Under the pieces are notes generated by a model. It was not told the origin of the DNA, did no database searches, and worked only from the letters and a program-made list of their open reading frames with translations. The position numbers and the translations under genes were made by a program. A stretch of DNA of 64,000 nucleotides. Origin: Sphingosinicella sp. BN140058. GTDB lineage: Bacteria; Pseudomonadota; Alphaproteobacteria; Sphingomonadales; Sphingomonadaceae. The stretch lies in contig NZ_CP035501.1 of the NCBI RefSeq assembly GCF_004135585.1, positions 2,551,501 to 2,615,500 on the forward strand. The letters are read 5' to 3'. This document shows, one piece after another, positions 24,500 to 32,658 of this stretch. Every line of letters begins with the position of its first letter. The stretch's first letter is position 1.

Positions 24500-26332
24500 T
24501 TGGCACAGAATGATTCCCCCCTCGAAGCCTTTCGGCAGGCGCTGAGCGGCGCCGCCCGCGCGATCGCGCGCGAGCCGGAGCTGGAACTCGGCTTCACCGC
24601 GGACGCCCCCGGCGGCGCCGGCAAGTCGGTCAAGGTGCCGATGCCGGGCCGAACCCTGCCGGAGCGGGACGTTGCCGAGGCGCGCGGTTATGCCGATGCT
24701 GCGGCGCTCAAGCTGCGTCATCACAATGCCGGTGTTCATGCCCGCCATGCGCCGGCCGACGATATTGCTCGCGCCGTCTTCGATGCCGCGGAGCAGGCCC
24801 GGGTGGAGGCGCTCGGCGGGCGCGGCATGGACGGCGTGCGCGCCAATCTCGCGAGCATGGCCGAAATGCGGATGCGCACCGATCCGATCACCCGGGCACG
24901 CACCCGGGCGGAAGTGCCGCTCGGCACCGCGCTCGGTCTGATCGTTCGCGAGCGTCTGACCGGGCAGGCTCCGCCCGAGGCCGCCCGGACGGGGTTGAAG
25001 CTCGTCTCCGACTGGATCGAGGAGAAAGCCGGCAAGGATCTCGACGCACTCGGTCTGGTGCTGGACGATCAAGCGGCGTTCGCCGCCCTTGCGACTCGCG
25101 TGCTTGAGGATCTGGAGCTGGTCGAGAAGGACGTCGAGGCGGAACGCGATCCGGAGGGCGATCTCGAATCCGAAGGCGACCAGCAGGATCAGGGCGAAGA
25201 CGGCGACGATCAGAATGAGGACGAAGCCGGCGGCGGCGAGGGCGAAGCGGACATTCGCGTCGAGCAGGGCGAGTCCGAGGGCGAACAGACCGAAAGCGAC
25301 TTCACCGAACAGGAAATGGCCGAAGGCGAGGACGGCCTCGGCGACGAAGGCGAAGAGGGGATGATGCCGGTGCGGCCCAACAGGCCGCTGTCGGACCTTC
25401 CACCGCATTTCGACTATCGCACGTTCACCACGAAATATGACGAGATCGTCGAGGCGGCGGAGCTGTGCGACGACGCCGAGCTCACCCGCCTGCGCGCCTA
25501 TCTCGATCAGCAGCTCACCCATTTGCAGAGCGCGGTCACCAAGCTCGCCAACCGACTTCAGCGCCGGCTGATGGCGCAGCAATCACGCAGCTGGGACTTC
25601 GATCAGGAAGAGGGCATTCTCGACGCCGCGCGGCTGGCGCGGGTGATCGTCAATCCTGCCCATTCGCTGTCCTACAAGATCGAGCGCGACACTGATTTCC
25701 GCGACACCATCGTCACCTTGCTGATCGACAATTCAGGATCGATGCGCGGTCGTCCGATCTCGATCGCCGCGATCTCGGCCGACATTCTCGCCCGCACGCT
25801 CGAGCGCTGCGGCGTCAAGGTCGAGATACTCGGCTTCACCACCCGCGCCTGGAAGGGCGGTCAGGCGCGCGAGCAATGGCTTTCCGCCGGACGGCCCGCC
25901 AATCCCGGTCGCCTCAACGATCTCCGCCACATCGTCTACAAGCAGGCGGACGAGCCCTGGCGGCGGGCGCGCAAGAATCTCGGTCTGATGATGCGCGAAG
26001 GCCTGCTCAAAGAGAATATCGACGGCGAGGCGTTGTTGTGGGCGCACAACCGTTTGATCGCGCGGCCCGAGGAACGCCGGATTCTGATGGTGATCTCAGA
26101 TGGCGCACCGGTGGACGATTCGACCCTGTCGGTGAATTCCGGGACCTATCTCGAGCGCCATCTGCGCCAGGTGATCGCCTGGATCGAAGATCGCTCGCCG
26201 GTCGAGCTGATCGCGATCGGCATCGGCCACGACGTCACGCGTTATTATCAGCGGGCCGTCACGATCATGGACGCCGAGCAGCTCGGCGGCACGATGATCG
26301 AGCAGCTCGCCGCTTTGTTCGACACGCCCTGA
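24500..26332 (+). CDS. cobT: Cobaltochelatase subunit CobT, VWA domain
   Basis: A 610-residue CobT. The N-terminal part is helical, followed by a strongly acidic stretch (about residues 205-295, mostly Glu, Asp, Gly, Gln), as in all CobT proteins. The C-terminal half is a von Willebrand A domain with a MIDAS site, '[10 protein letters not shown]' (DxSxS), and later 'VISDGAPVD'. It assembles with CobS into a two-ring motor. The start is TTG at 24500, directly after the cobS stop, with GGAAGG six bases upstream. Probably co-transcribed with the J-domain protein and cobS. Confidence 0.95.
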   Translation: MAQNDSPLEAFRQALSGAARAIAREPELELGFTADAPGGAGKSVKVPMPGRTLPERDVAEARGYADAAALKLRHHNAGVHARHAPADDIARAVFDAAEQARVEALGGRGMDGVRANLASMAEMRMRTDPITRARTRAEVPLGTALGLIVRERLTGQAPPEAARTGLKLVSDWIEEKAGKDLDALGLVLDDQAAFAALATRVLEDLELVEKDVEAERDPEGDLESEGDQQDQGEDGDDQNEDEAGGGEGEADIRVEQGESEGEQTESDFTEQEMAEGEDGLGDEGEEGMMPVRPNRPLSDLPPHFDYRTFTTKYDEIVEAAELCDDAELTRLRAYLDQQLTHLQSAVTKLANRLQRRLMAQQSRSWDFDQEEGILDAARLARVIVNPAHSLSYKIERDTDFRDTIVTLLIDNSGSMRGRPISIAAISADILARTLERCGVKVEILGFTTRAWKGGQAREQWLSAGRPANPGRLNDLRHIVYKQADEPWRRARKNLGLMMREGLLKENIDGEALLWAHNRLIARPEERRILMVISDGAPVDDSTLSVNSGTYLERHLRQVIAWIEDRSPVELIAIGIGHDVTRYYQRAVTIMDAEQLGGTMIEQLAALFDTP

Positions 26333-26357
26333 GCGGCCGCCGGAGTCCGGGGACGTG

Positions 26358-26393
26358 AAAAGGGCCGGCGTTCCCCGTGGGAAGCACCGGCCC
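26358..26393 (-). terminator. Terminator between cobT and the glycine-zipper gene
   Basis: A stem of GGGCCGG/CCGGCCC closed by an inner TTCCC/GGGAA stem, followed on the minus strand by TTTT (26358-26361). It lies between two convergent genes. The T-run serves the minus-strand glycine-zipper gene; on the plus strand the hairpin may still stop cobT transcription. Confidence 0.75.
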
Positions 26394-26428
26394 GCCCTCA
26401 ATACGCTACGCGAGGGAACGCGGATTGC

Positions 26429-26878
26429 TTAGCGGTAATAGCGGTTGTCGCAGCTCGACTTGTCGATCCCGCGACCGGCGAGGGCGCCCAGCGCACCGCC
26501 GATGATGGCGCCGGTGGTGCCGCTGTCGCGGCGGCCCCAGCGACCACGGTCGCCGCGATCAATCGCCCGGCCGGCGAGGGCACCGGCGACGCCGCCGACG
26601 ATCGTGCCGGTGGTGCCGCTGCAGCCGCGGTCACGATCACGGTATCCGTAGTGGCGGCCGCGGCGATAATCCCGACGATCGTAGCGATCATAGCGATCAT
26701 AGCGGTCGTACCGGTCATAGCGGCTGTACCGGTCGCGACGGTCGTAACCATTGTCGTAGCGCGAGCCGTAATAGCCGTCGCCGTAATAACCGCGCGGGCG
26801 CGCTTCGGCCGCGGCCGGGATGGCGCTCAGCGCGGTAACGGCGGCAAGCGCAGCGAGGGTGGCCTTCCTGAACATCAT
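26429..26878 (-). CDS. Exported glycine-zipper protein with Tyr-Asp-Arg repeats
   Basis: A 149-residue exported protein. The signal peptide ends near 'AEARP' (about residue 27). A Tyr/Arg/Asp-rich part follows, with about five tandem YDR units around residues 45-65 and visible as repeated nine-base units at 26690-26740. Two Gly-zipper hairpins come last: 'GGVAGALAGRAIDRG' and 'GGALGALAGRGID', each preceded by 'SGTTG'. Such 2TM glycine-zipper proteins sit in or near the outer membrane; function is unknown. ATG 26878 has AAAGGAG four bases upstream. Confidence 0.88.
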   Translation of the reverse strand: MMFRKATLAALAAVTALSAIPAAAEARPRGYYGDGYYGSRYDNGYDRRDRYSRYDRYDRYDRYDRYDRRDYRRGRHYGYRDRDRGCSGTTGTIVGGVAGALAGRAIDRGDRGRWGRRDSGTTGAIIGGALGALAGRGIDKSSCDNRYYR

Positions 26879-27055
26879 CAAACTCCTTTCGACTGCTTCG
26901 GTCGGCGCGTCGTCTGGGGGGATCCGCAGCGCCGGCCTCTCGTCGTTGAACGCTTTATGCGCCGATTCGGTTGAGCCGGTCCTGAATGGCGGTGTCAGCC
27001 GGGGTTCAGGCAAAAAGCGGGTGCCGATGCGCCGATGCGCTCCTAGAATGGACAG

Positions 27056-28015
27056 GTGCGTTTCCTCTTCTGCCTCGTGGCACTCCTTCTCCTCGGCACC
27101 TTTGCCCCGGTCCGGATCACGCCTCCTGATCCTCCGCCCGCCGTCAGCCTGATCCACTTTCAGCCGGTGCCGGTCGAAGCCGGCCGTCCGGACGACCTCC
27201 GGGTCGGCAAGCTGCTGTTTCTCGGCGGCTGGAACATGGAGAGCAACGACTGGCGGTTCGGCGGAATTTCGGCGATGCATGTGGACGGCGGACTGGTCAC
27301 GGCAATCAGCGACTCCGGATGGCTGATCCGCTTCCCCGTACCCGTCGCCGCGGGCACGCAGCGGGCGCGGATCGAGGCGGTGCGCAAGGGCTCGGGCGCT
27401 CCGGTCAACAAGGCTCAGCGCGACGTCGAATCGCTGATCATCAACGGTCGAACGGCGTGGATCGGTCTTGAAAGGCAGAATGGTGTCTGGCGTTTCGCTC
27501 TGCCGGAATGGCGCGAGCTGGGCGGCGCGCGCCCCGCCGCGATGCGCAAATGGGAAGAGAATAACGGTCCGGAAGCGATGGTGCGTCTTCCCGACGGGCG
27601 CTTCATCATCTTTTCGGAAGGAGATGGCGGGATCACCGAGGCGCTGATGTTTCCGTCCGATCCGTCCGTGCCCGGCGCGCGCGCAATCCGGATGCGCTAC
27701 CGTCCCCCTGCGGGCTATCGAATCACCGACGCCACTTTGCTGCCCGATGGACGGATGCTGCTTCTCAACCGGCGCATCAGCTTCGTTTCCGGCATGAAGG
27801 CGAAGCTCGCAGTTGCACCGGTGCCGCCGCCGCGGACCGGGGTCTTGATCGCGCCGCAGGAGATCGCCGCATTCGCGCCGCCGCTGACGGTCGACAATAT
27901 GGAAGCGGTAAGCGTCACCAGCGAAGCTGGGCGAACGATCGTGTGGCTCGCCTCGGACGACAATTACATGCCGCTTCAGCGCAGCCTGCTGCTCAAGTTC
28001 GCGCTCGAAGAGTAG
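27056..28015 (+). CDS. Esterase-like activity of phytase family protein
   Basis: A 319-residue exported protein, with GTG start and a signal peptide of about 17 residues. The sequence pattern matches the phytase-like esterase family: 'LLFLGGWNMESNDWRFGGISAMHVDGG', 'AISDSGWLIRF', 'ESLIINGRTAWIGLE' and 'LPDGRFIIFSEGDG', followed by 'NMEAVSVTSEAGRTIVWLASDDNY'. These proteins form beta-propellers; real phosphatase activity has seldom been shown. No operon partners are obvious: the neighbour upstream is divergent, and rpmB downstream is convergent beyond a hairpin. Confidence 0.85.
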   Translation: MRFLFCLVALLLLGTFAPVRITPPDPPPAVSLIHFQPVPVEAGRPDDLRVGKLLFLGGWNMESNDWRFGGISAMHVDGGLVTAISDSGWLIRFPVPVAAGTQRARIEAVRKGSGAPVNKAQRDVESLIINGRTAWIGLERQNGVWRFALPEWRELGGARPAAMRKWEENNGPEAMVRLPDGRFIIFSEGDGGITEALMFPSDPSVPGARAIRMRYRPPAGYRITDATLLPDGRMLLLNRRISFVSGMKAKLAVAPVPPPRTGVLIAPQEIAAFAPPLTVDNMEAVSVTSEAGRTIVWLASDDNYMPLQRSLLLKFALEE

Positions 28016-28033
28016 GCCGGCGACAAACGCCGA

Positions 28034-28064
28034 AAGCGTCGCTGCACCCTGTGCAGCGACGCTT
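28034..28064. terminator. Bidirectional hairpin between phytase-like gene and rpmB
   Basis: A perfect 13-base-pair stem (AAGCGTCGCTGCA and its complement) with a 5-base loop lies between two converging genes. It has no T-run on either side, so termination is by the stem alone or assisted. Confidence 0.6.
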
Positions 28065-28104
28065 CAGAACCTGTCGAGCTGGAGGACCTTGCGGTCCGCC
28101 CGGC

Positions 28105-28401
28105 TCACGCCGCGGCGGCTTCCGAACTCTTCTTCGCGATCTCGCGCTTCAGACGGCGGGCCTTGAGGCTCAGCTTCTCGTCCGAGGTCTTGGCCAGCCA
28201 ATTGTCCAGGCCGCCGACATGCTCGACCGAGCGCAGGCCGTTCATCGACACGCGCAGCTTGACGCCGCGGCCGAGCGAATCGGAAATCAGCGTGACGTTC
28301 TGCAGGTTCGGCAGGAAGGTACGCTTGGTCTTGTTGTTGGCGTGGGAAACGTTGTTACCCACCTGCCGGCCCTTGCCGGTCAGTTCGCAAATGCGCGACA
28401 T
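28105..28401 (-). CDS. rpmB: 50S ribosomal protein L28
   Basis: A 98-residue L28. The conserved start '[27 protein letters not shown]' pattern, '[12 protein letters not shown]' and '[23 protein letters not shown]' are typical of alphaproteobacterial L28, which has a longer C-terminus than E. coli. It stands alone, with no rpmG next to it. The 166 bases upstream, shared with a divergent small membrane protein gene, should hold its promoter. Confidence 0.98.
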   Translation of the reverse strand: MSRICELTGKGRQVGNNVSHANNKTKRTFLPNLQNVTLISDSLGRGVKLRVSMNGLRSVEHVGGLDNWLAKTSDEKLSLKARRLKREIAKKSSEAAAA

Positions 28402-28567
28402 GGTCTCTCGTCCTGATTGATGCGGGGAGACATGTCCCCGGAAAACCGGGCGGCGGATAACCCTGCAAGGGCTCTCAGTCAACCCGATTCCCGGCAACGG
28501 AGATCGTTGCGGGTGTGCAACCGATCGGCCTGATGGCCGTTATCGGGCGAAGGAGGAAGCATCACCC

Positions 28568-28801
28568 ATGTTGCGCGCGATCCTGATCATCGTCGCTCTG
28601 ATCATTCTGGTCCTGATCGGAATGACTGCGACCGGCTGGCTGACCTGGTTCCAGACTCCGGGCGGGCAGACGACGACGCTCCAGCCCAAGGTCAACGATC
28701 TCGAGGTCGGTACGACCACGGCCAATGTCGCCGTCCCGACCGTGACAACGACCACCAAACAGGTCGATGTTCCCACCGTGACCGTCGACAATCAGCAGTA
28801 A
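28568..28801 (+). CDS. Small single-pass membrane protein
   Basis: A 77-residue protein with a single hydrophobic segment (residues 3-24), then a Thr/Val-rich tail exposed to the periplasm. A strong ribosome binding site AAGGAGGAA lies upstream, which supports it as a real gene. The tail repeats the Val-Pro-Thr-Val pattern twice. I do not recognise the family. It precedes tadA by 39 bases on the same strand. Confidence 0.75.
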   Translation: MLRAILIIVALIILVLIGMTATGWLTWFQTPGGQTTTLQPKVNDLEVGTTTANVAVPTVTTTTKQVDVPTVTVDNQQ

Positions 28802-28840
28802 GCCACTTCCGAAGGGCGCAATGGCCGCGTAGCAGGGGCC

Positions 28841-29296
28841 ATGGTCCGTCCGTTCTCCGATCCGATGCTGGCCGCGCTCGACGAAGCGCGCGCGGCCGCG
28901 CAAGCGGGAGAGGTGCCGGTCGGGGCGGTGGTCACCCGCGGCGGGACGATCGTCGGCCGCGGTCGCAATCGCATGCGCGGGGGGAACGATCCTACCGCGC
29001 ATGCCGAGATCGTCGCCCTGCGCGCGGCCGGCGCAAGTCTCGGCACGTCACGGCTCGATGATTGCGATCTCTGGGTGACGCTCGAACCGTGCGCGATGTG
29101 CGCCGGTGCGATCGCGCTGGCCAGGATCGGCCGCCTTTATTTCGGCGCGACCGATCCCAAGGGAGGCGCGGTGCTACACGGTCCGCGATTGTTCACACAA
29201 CCGACTTGCCACCACGCGCCCGAAGTCTTCCCCGGCATCGGGGAGGAGGCTTCGGGCGACATGCTGCGGGCGTTCTTTCGAACTCGCAGGGACTGA
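28841..29296 (+). CDS. tadA: tRNA-specific adenosine deaminase
   Basis: A 151-residue deaminase converting A34 to inosine in tRNA-Arg (ACG). The zinc and catalytic residues are seen: His54-Ala-Glu56 in 'PTAHAEIVAL' and Cys84/Cys87 in 'LEPCAMCAGAI'. The tail 'CHHAPEVFPGIGEEASGDMLRAFF' is the usual C-terminal helix. Its stop is one base from the stop of the opposite-strand OmpA gene. Confidence 0.97.
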   Translation: MVRPFSDPMLAALDEARAAAQAGEVPVGAVVTRGGTIVGRGRNRMRGGNDPTAHAEIVALRAAGASLGTSRLDDCDLWVTLEPCAMCAGAIALARIGRLYFGATDPKGGAVLHGPRLFTQPTCHHAPEVFPGIGEEASGDMLRAFFRTRRD

Positions 29297-29297
29297 C

Positions 29298-29984
29298 CTA
29301 CGCGGCGTCCTGCTCAAGCGGCACGATGCGTATCTCGACCCGGCGATTGGCGGCACGCTCGGCCTCAGTGGCATTGTAATTACCGGGCAGTGGCCTGCTG
29401 GATCCGAAACCCTGGGTGGCGATCCGCTGCATCTGAACGCCGCGCTGGCCAAGATAGCTCGCCACCGATTGCGCTCGCTGCTGCGACAGGGGAATGTTGA
29501 TCGCGTCCCCGCCCGAAGGATCCGTGTGGCCGTACACATCGATCAGCGTCGACGGGTAGGAGGACAGCGTCTGCGCCACCTGGTCCAGGGTGGAGTGGAA
29601 TTGCGGCTGGATCTGCGCGCTGTTGACCGGGAAGGTGATTCCGGACGGCATGGTGAGCAGCAATTCGTTGCCCTGGCGATCGACTTCGACACCGGTGCCG
29701 GCGGTGTCCTCGCGCAGTTTCTTTTCCTGGCGGTCCATGTAGGTGCCGATGGCGCCGCCGGCGACCGCGCCGATGCCGGCGCCGACGATCCGCTCGGTTC
29801 GGTCGCGCTTGCCGCCGATCACGTCACCGGCGAAATAGCCGGCCACCGCACCGAGCACGCCGCCAATCGCGCCCTTGGTCGACACCTGGCGTTCGCCGGT
29901 TTCAGGATTGGTAACGCAGCCCGCGGTGGTGCAAAGCAGAGCGGCGGCGGCAAAGGTGCCGCACAGACGATTGGACATACGCAT
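29298..29984 (-). CDS. OmpA family lipoprotein with glycine-zipper domain
   Basis: A 228-residue outer-membrane lipoprotein. The lipobox is 'LLCTTAGC' (Cys about residue 23). Next are two Gly-zipper segments ('GAIGGVLGAVAGYFAGDVIGG' and 'GAGIGAVAGGAIGTYM'), then an OmpA C-terminal peptidoglycan-binding domain with 'IDVYGHTDPSGGDAINIPLSQQRAQSVASYL' and 'NRRVEIRI'. It probably anchors the outer membrane to peptidoglycan, like E. coli YiaD. ATG 29984 with GAGAGGA upstream is used; a second ATG at 29977 is in another frame. Confidence 0.93.
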   Translation of the reverse strand: MRMSNRLCGTFAAAALLCTTAGCVTNPETGERQVSTKGAIGGVLGAVAGYFAGDVIGGKRDRTERIVGAGIGAVAGGAIGTYMDRQEKKLREDTAGTGVEVDRQGNELLLTMPSGITFPVNSAQIQPQFHSTLDQVAQTLSSYPSTLIDVYGHTDPSGGDAINIPLSQQRAQSVASYLGQRGVQMQRIATQGFGSSRPLPGNYNATEAERAANRRVEIRIVPLEQDAA

Positions 29985-30125
29985 ACTTATTCCTCTCCCT
30001 CAAAGGGTTGGTGAATAGCGTAATGAACCGCCCGCCGTGGCGGGTTGTTCCGGCGGGGTTCCGTTCCGTATCTCGAGGAAGTGGTTGTCCGAACGGACCT
30101 GATGCGGCTAAGAGGGTCGCGCGCC

Positions 30126-31451
30126 ATGCCGCCTTCTGCGCCCTCCCCCTTTCCGTGGATCGACGTCATCGTCATCCTCCTGCTGATCGCGCTGAACGGC
30201 GTGTTCGCGATGGCGGAGCTCGCCATTGTGTCCTCGCGCCGGCCGCGGCTTCGCGCGCTGGCCAAAGCCGGGCGCCGCGGTGCCCAGACGGCGATCGATC
30301 TCGCTGCGGAGCCGGGCCGGTTTCTGTCCACCGTTCAGATCGGAATCACGCTGATCGGAATCCTTGCCGGCGCCTATTCGGGGGCGAGCCTCGGCGGACC
30401 GGTCGGCGAGCGTATTGCCTTGCTGGGTGTTGATCCGAAAACCGCCGGAACGATCGGCTTCGGCGTCGTCATTCTGATCACGACCTATGCCTCGCTCGTC
30501 ATCGGCGAACTCGTCCCCAAGCAGTTCGCGCTTCGTGCACCCGAATCGATCGCCGCCTTCATGGCGGTGCCGATGCTCTGGATTGCGCGGATCACCGCGC
30601 CGCTGGTCTGGCTGCTCGATCGCACCAGCGCGCTCATCTTCCGGCTGCTGAGGCTGCGCCGCGAAGAGAGCAACCAGGTCACGGCCGAGGAATTGCAGAT
30701 CGTCGTCGCCGAAGCGCACAGCGCCGGTGTCCTCGAGGAATATGAACGCGCGTTGATCTCGGGCGTGGTCCGCCTCGCCGATCGTCCGACCCGCGAGGTC
30801 ATGACTCCGCGCACGGACGTCGACTGGATCGATGTCGATTCCTCGACGGAGGAGCTTCGCGAAGCGCTGCGCACGACCCAGCATAGCCGCCTCCCGATTG
30901 CCGAAGGGTCGGTCGATCGCCTGCTCGGCGTGGTCCAGGCGCGTGATATCGTTGCCGCCTTCATCGAGGATCGCGCGCTCGACCTGCGCGCCCTGGTGCG
31001 AGAGGCGCCCGTCGTCGCGGATCAGATGGATGCGATGGATACGCTCGCGGTGCTGCGTGATGCCGAAGTACCGATGGCATTCGTCCATGACGAATACGGC
31101 CATTTCGAAGGCGTGGTGACTCCGGCCGATCTGCTGTCCGCGCTCGCGGGCGTGTTCGCGTCCAACTTTGATTCCGCCGGAGAGGCGCCGCTGGTCGAGC
31201 GCGAGGACGGGAGCTGGTGGGTCTCCGGTTCCCTTCCCGCCGACGCCATGTCGGACCGGCTCGGCATCAATCTTCCCGAGGATCGCGATTATGCGACCGC
31301 GGCGGGATTCGCCTTGTCGGTGCTGAAACACATTCCGGAAGTCGGCGAGCGCTTCTCGTTCGGCGGCTGGCGCTTCGAGATCGTCGACATGGACGGCTTC
31401 AAGATCGACAAGCTCCTCGCCAGCGAGGTCGTCCGGGGCCGCCGCGGCTGA
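30126..31451 (+). CDS. CNNM/CorC-type membrane protein with CBS domains
   Basis: A 441-residue inner-membrane protein of the HlyC/CorC family. An N-terminal DUF21 domain has about four hydrophobic segments (residues 9-30, 67-90, 103-125, 135-160). Two CBS domains follow ('MTPRTDVDWIDVDSS', 'LVREAPVVADQMDAMDTL') and then a CorC_HlyC C-terminal domain ('EDGSWWVSGSLPADAMSDRL'). Family members are tied to Mg2+/Co2+ efflux and resistance. ATG 30126 starts just before the first helix with AGAGGG nine bases upstream; an ATG at 30102 is possible. Confidence 0.9.
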   Translation: MPPSAPSPFPWIDVIVILLLIALNGVFAMAELAIVSSRRPRLRALAKAGRRGAQTAIDLAAEPGRFLSTVQIGITLIGILAGAYSGASLGGPVGERIALLGVDPKTAGTIGFGVVILITTYASLVIGELVPKQFALRAPESIAAFMAVPMLWIARITAPLVWLLDRTSALIFRLLRLRREESNQVTAEELQIVVAEAHSAGVLEEYERALISGVVRLADRPTREVMTPRTDVDWIDVDSSTEELREALRTTQHSRLPIAEGSVDRLLGVVQARDIVAAFIEDRALDLRALVREAPVVADQMDAMDTLAVLRDAEVPMAFVHDEYGHFEGVVTPADLLSALAGVFASNFDSAGEAPLVEREDGSWWVSGSLPADAMSDRLGINLPEDRDYATAAGFALSVLKHIPEVGERFSFGGWRFEIVDMDGFKIDKLLASEVVRGRRG

Positions 31452-31475
31452 GGCGCATCGCGGCTCAGCGGTAAC

Positions 31476-31988
31476 TCAGGCGGCGCCGCCCAGTTTCCCG
31501 AACTGCGCTTCGAAGCCTTCGGTGTCGCCGCGCGCCAGATACGCCGCCTGATCTCCGACCCGGTCGCGGGCGAGGCGCCCCTTGAAGGCGCCCATCCGCT
31601 CATCCAGCAGGGCGATCTCGTTCGCCGAGAGCCGGGCGAGCTGGTCGTAACGCGTGATCCCGGCGGCGTTGAGCTGCGCGGCGAGCTTCGGGCCGACGCC
31701 CTTGAGCGCCTGCAGATTGTCCGGCGGACCGTCTGCTTCGGAGACGATCGGATGCGCCTCGACGCCGAGGATCTGGCCGGCGACGTCCTTTGCCGCAGCC
31801 GCACCTTCGTCCGCCACCCCACGACCCTCGGCAAGGTCGATCGCGCGCGCCGTCGTCGCGACCGGCCTCGTCTCCGTCTGGCTGATCTGGACTCGCTGCT
31901 TCGAACTGCGCGCGAGGATCACCACCAGCAGGACCAGCACGATGATCGCACCGGCAATGATCAGAAGGGTATTGGTGTCGAGATTCAT
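31476..31988 (-). CDS. Membrane-anchored helix-hairpin-helix protein
   Basis: A 170-residue protein with an N-terminal membrane helix (residues 7-26), an Ala/Glu-rich linker, and a helix-hairpin-helix segment 'LQALKGVGPKLAAQLNAAGITRYDQLARL' (about residues 90-120) of the kind found in ribosomal L17/L21-associated and DNA-binding proteins. Its role is unknown. ATG 31988 overlaps the stop of the preceding 56-residue protein (ATGA). It is the third gene in a cassette of three membrane proteins. Confidence 0.8.
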   Translation of the reverse strand: MNLDTNTLLIIAGAIIVLVLLVVILARSSKQRVQISQTETRPVATTARAIDLAEGRGVADEGAAAAKDVAGQILGVEAHPIVSEADGPPDNLQALKGVGPKLAAQLNAAGITRYDQLARLSANEIALLDERMGAFKGRLARDRVGDQAAYLARGDTEGFEAQFGKLGGAA

Positions 31989-32155
31989 GGCAGGGGCGTC
32001 TCCGTTTCGTTCGGTCCGGGGCGGTCCTCGGTGCTCGGCTGATCGGCTTGCGGGGGCAGTTTGCGCCCCAACTTGAAGATCCAGAACGCAACGACCAGGC
32101 CGATCAGCAGGCCGAGGCCGAGGGCAATGAGATTGGAATTGGCGACGAACAGCAT
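31985..32155 (-). CDS. Tiny membrane protein, second in the cassette
   Basis: A 56-residue protein with a single N-terminal hydrophobic segment (residues 8-26, 'LIALGLGLLIGLVVAFWIF') and a short proline-rich tail. It lies between two other membrane proteins, with 11 bases to the preceding gene and a 4-base overlap with the following one. The hydrophobic pattern and tight spacing are the support; no family is recognised. Confidence 0.7.
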   Translation of the reverse strand: MLFVANSNLIALGLGLLIGLVVAFWIFKLGRKLPPQADQPSTEDRPGPNETETPLP

Positions 32156-32166
32156 CGGTCGATCCT

Positions 32167-32598
32167 TCAGTCGAGGAAGCTCTGGCGTTTGCGCCTGCCG
32201 AAGATGAGGGCGCCGAGACCCAGGCCGGCAAGATATGCGAGCGCGACGACGATCATCGTCTCGGCGAGCAGGGGAAGCCCGTTGCCGCTCTTCTCGTCGT
32301 CCCAGCGCGCCCGCGCCATCCCGGGAACGTTGCGGACGTAATCGACGACGCCCCACTGGCTGCCGAGGCCCTCGCGCTGGAGATCGTTGGCGGTGCCGCT
32401 GACGATTGCGGTTCGGCTCAGCGGGTCGCGGACCATGCGCACCGAAACGCCGGGCAATTCCGCCTCGCCCGCCGCGCTGCGCGCACTCTGTTCGAGGCCG
32501 TCGATCAGGGCTTCGCCCTGCCCCCCCGGTCCATGCCAGAGCCACGCCATCACCAGGGCGGCCAGCAGCCCGATGAGGGTCTTCACATGTGCCTTCAT
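32167..32598 (-). CDS. Membrane protein with BON-like periplasmic part
   Basis: A 143-residue protein. A hydrophobic N-terminus (residues 7-20) and a second segment near 112-132 frame a central periplasmic part with 'VRMVRDPLSRTAIVSGTANDLQREGLGSQ', which resembles BON/OmpA-type periplasmic linkers. It begins the cassette of three tightly spaced genes. Function unknown. The strand and spacing argue for a real gene. Confidence 0.72.
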   Translation of the reverse strand: MKAHVKTLIGLLAALVMAWLWHGPGGQGEALIDGLEQSARSAAGEAELPGVSVRMVRDPLSRTAIVSGTANDLQREGLGSQWGVVDYVRNVPGMARARWDDEKSGNGLPLLAETMIVVALAYLAGLGLGALIFGRRKRQSFLD

Positions 32599-32658
32599 GT
32601 CGCCTCCTCTTCCCCCAACCTAGTCTATGGCAGAAAGCTCCGCTGTCCAGCGCTTGCC

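Noticed and set aside
23423..25582. 719-residue open frame opposite cobS and cobT
   Set aside because: Both cobS and cobT show intact motifs on the plus strand; the antisense frame has none.
26680..26745. Short tandem repeats that could suggest a CRISPR array
   Set aside because: Units are nine bases without spacers and lie inside a coding frame, giving YDR repeats.
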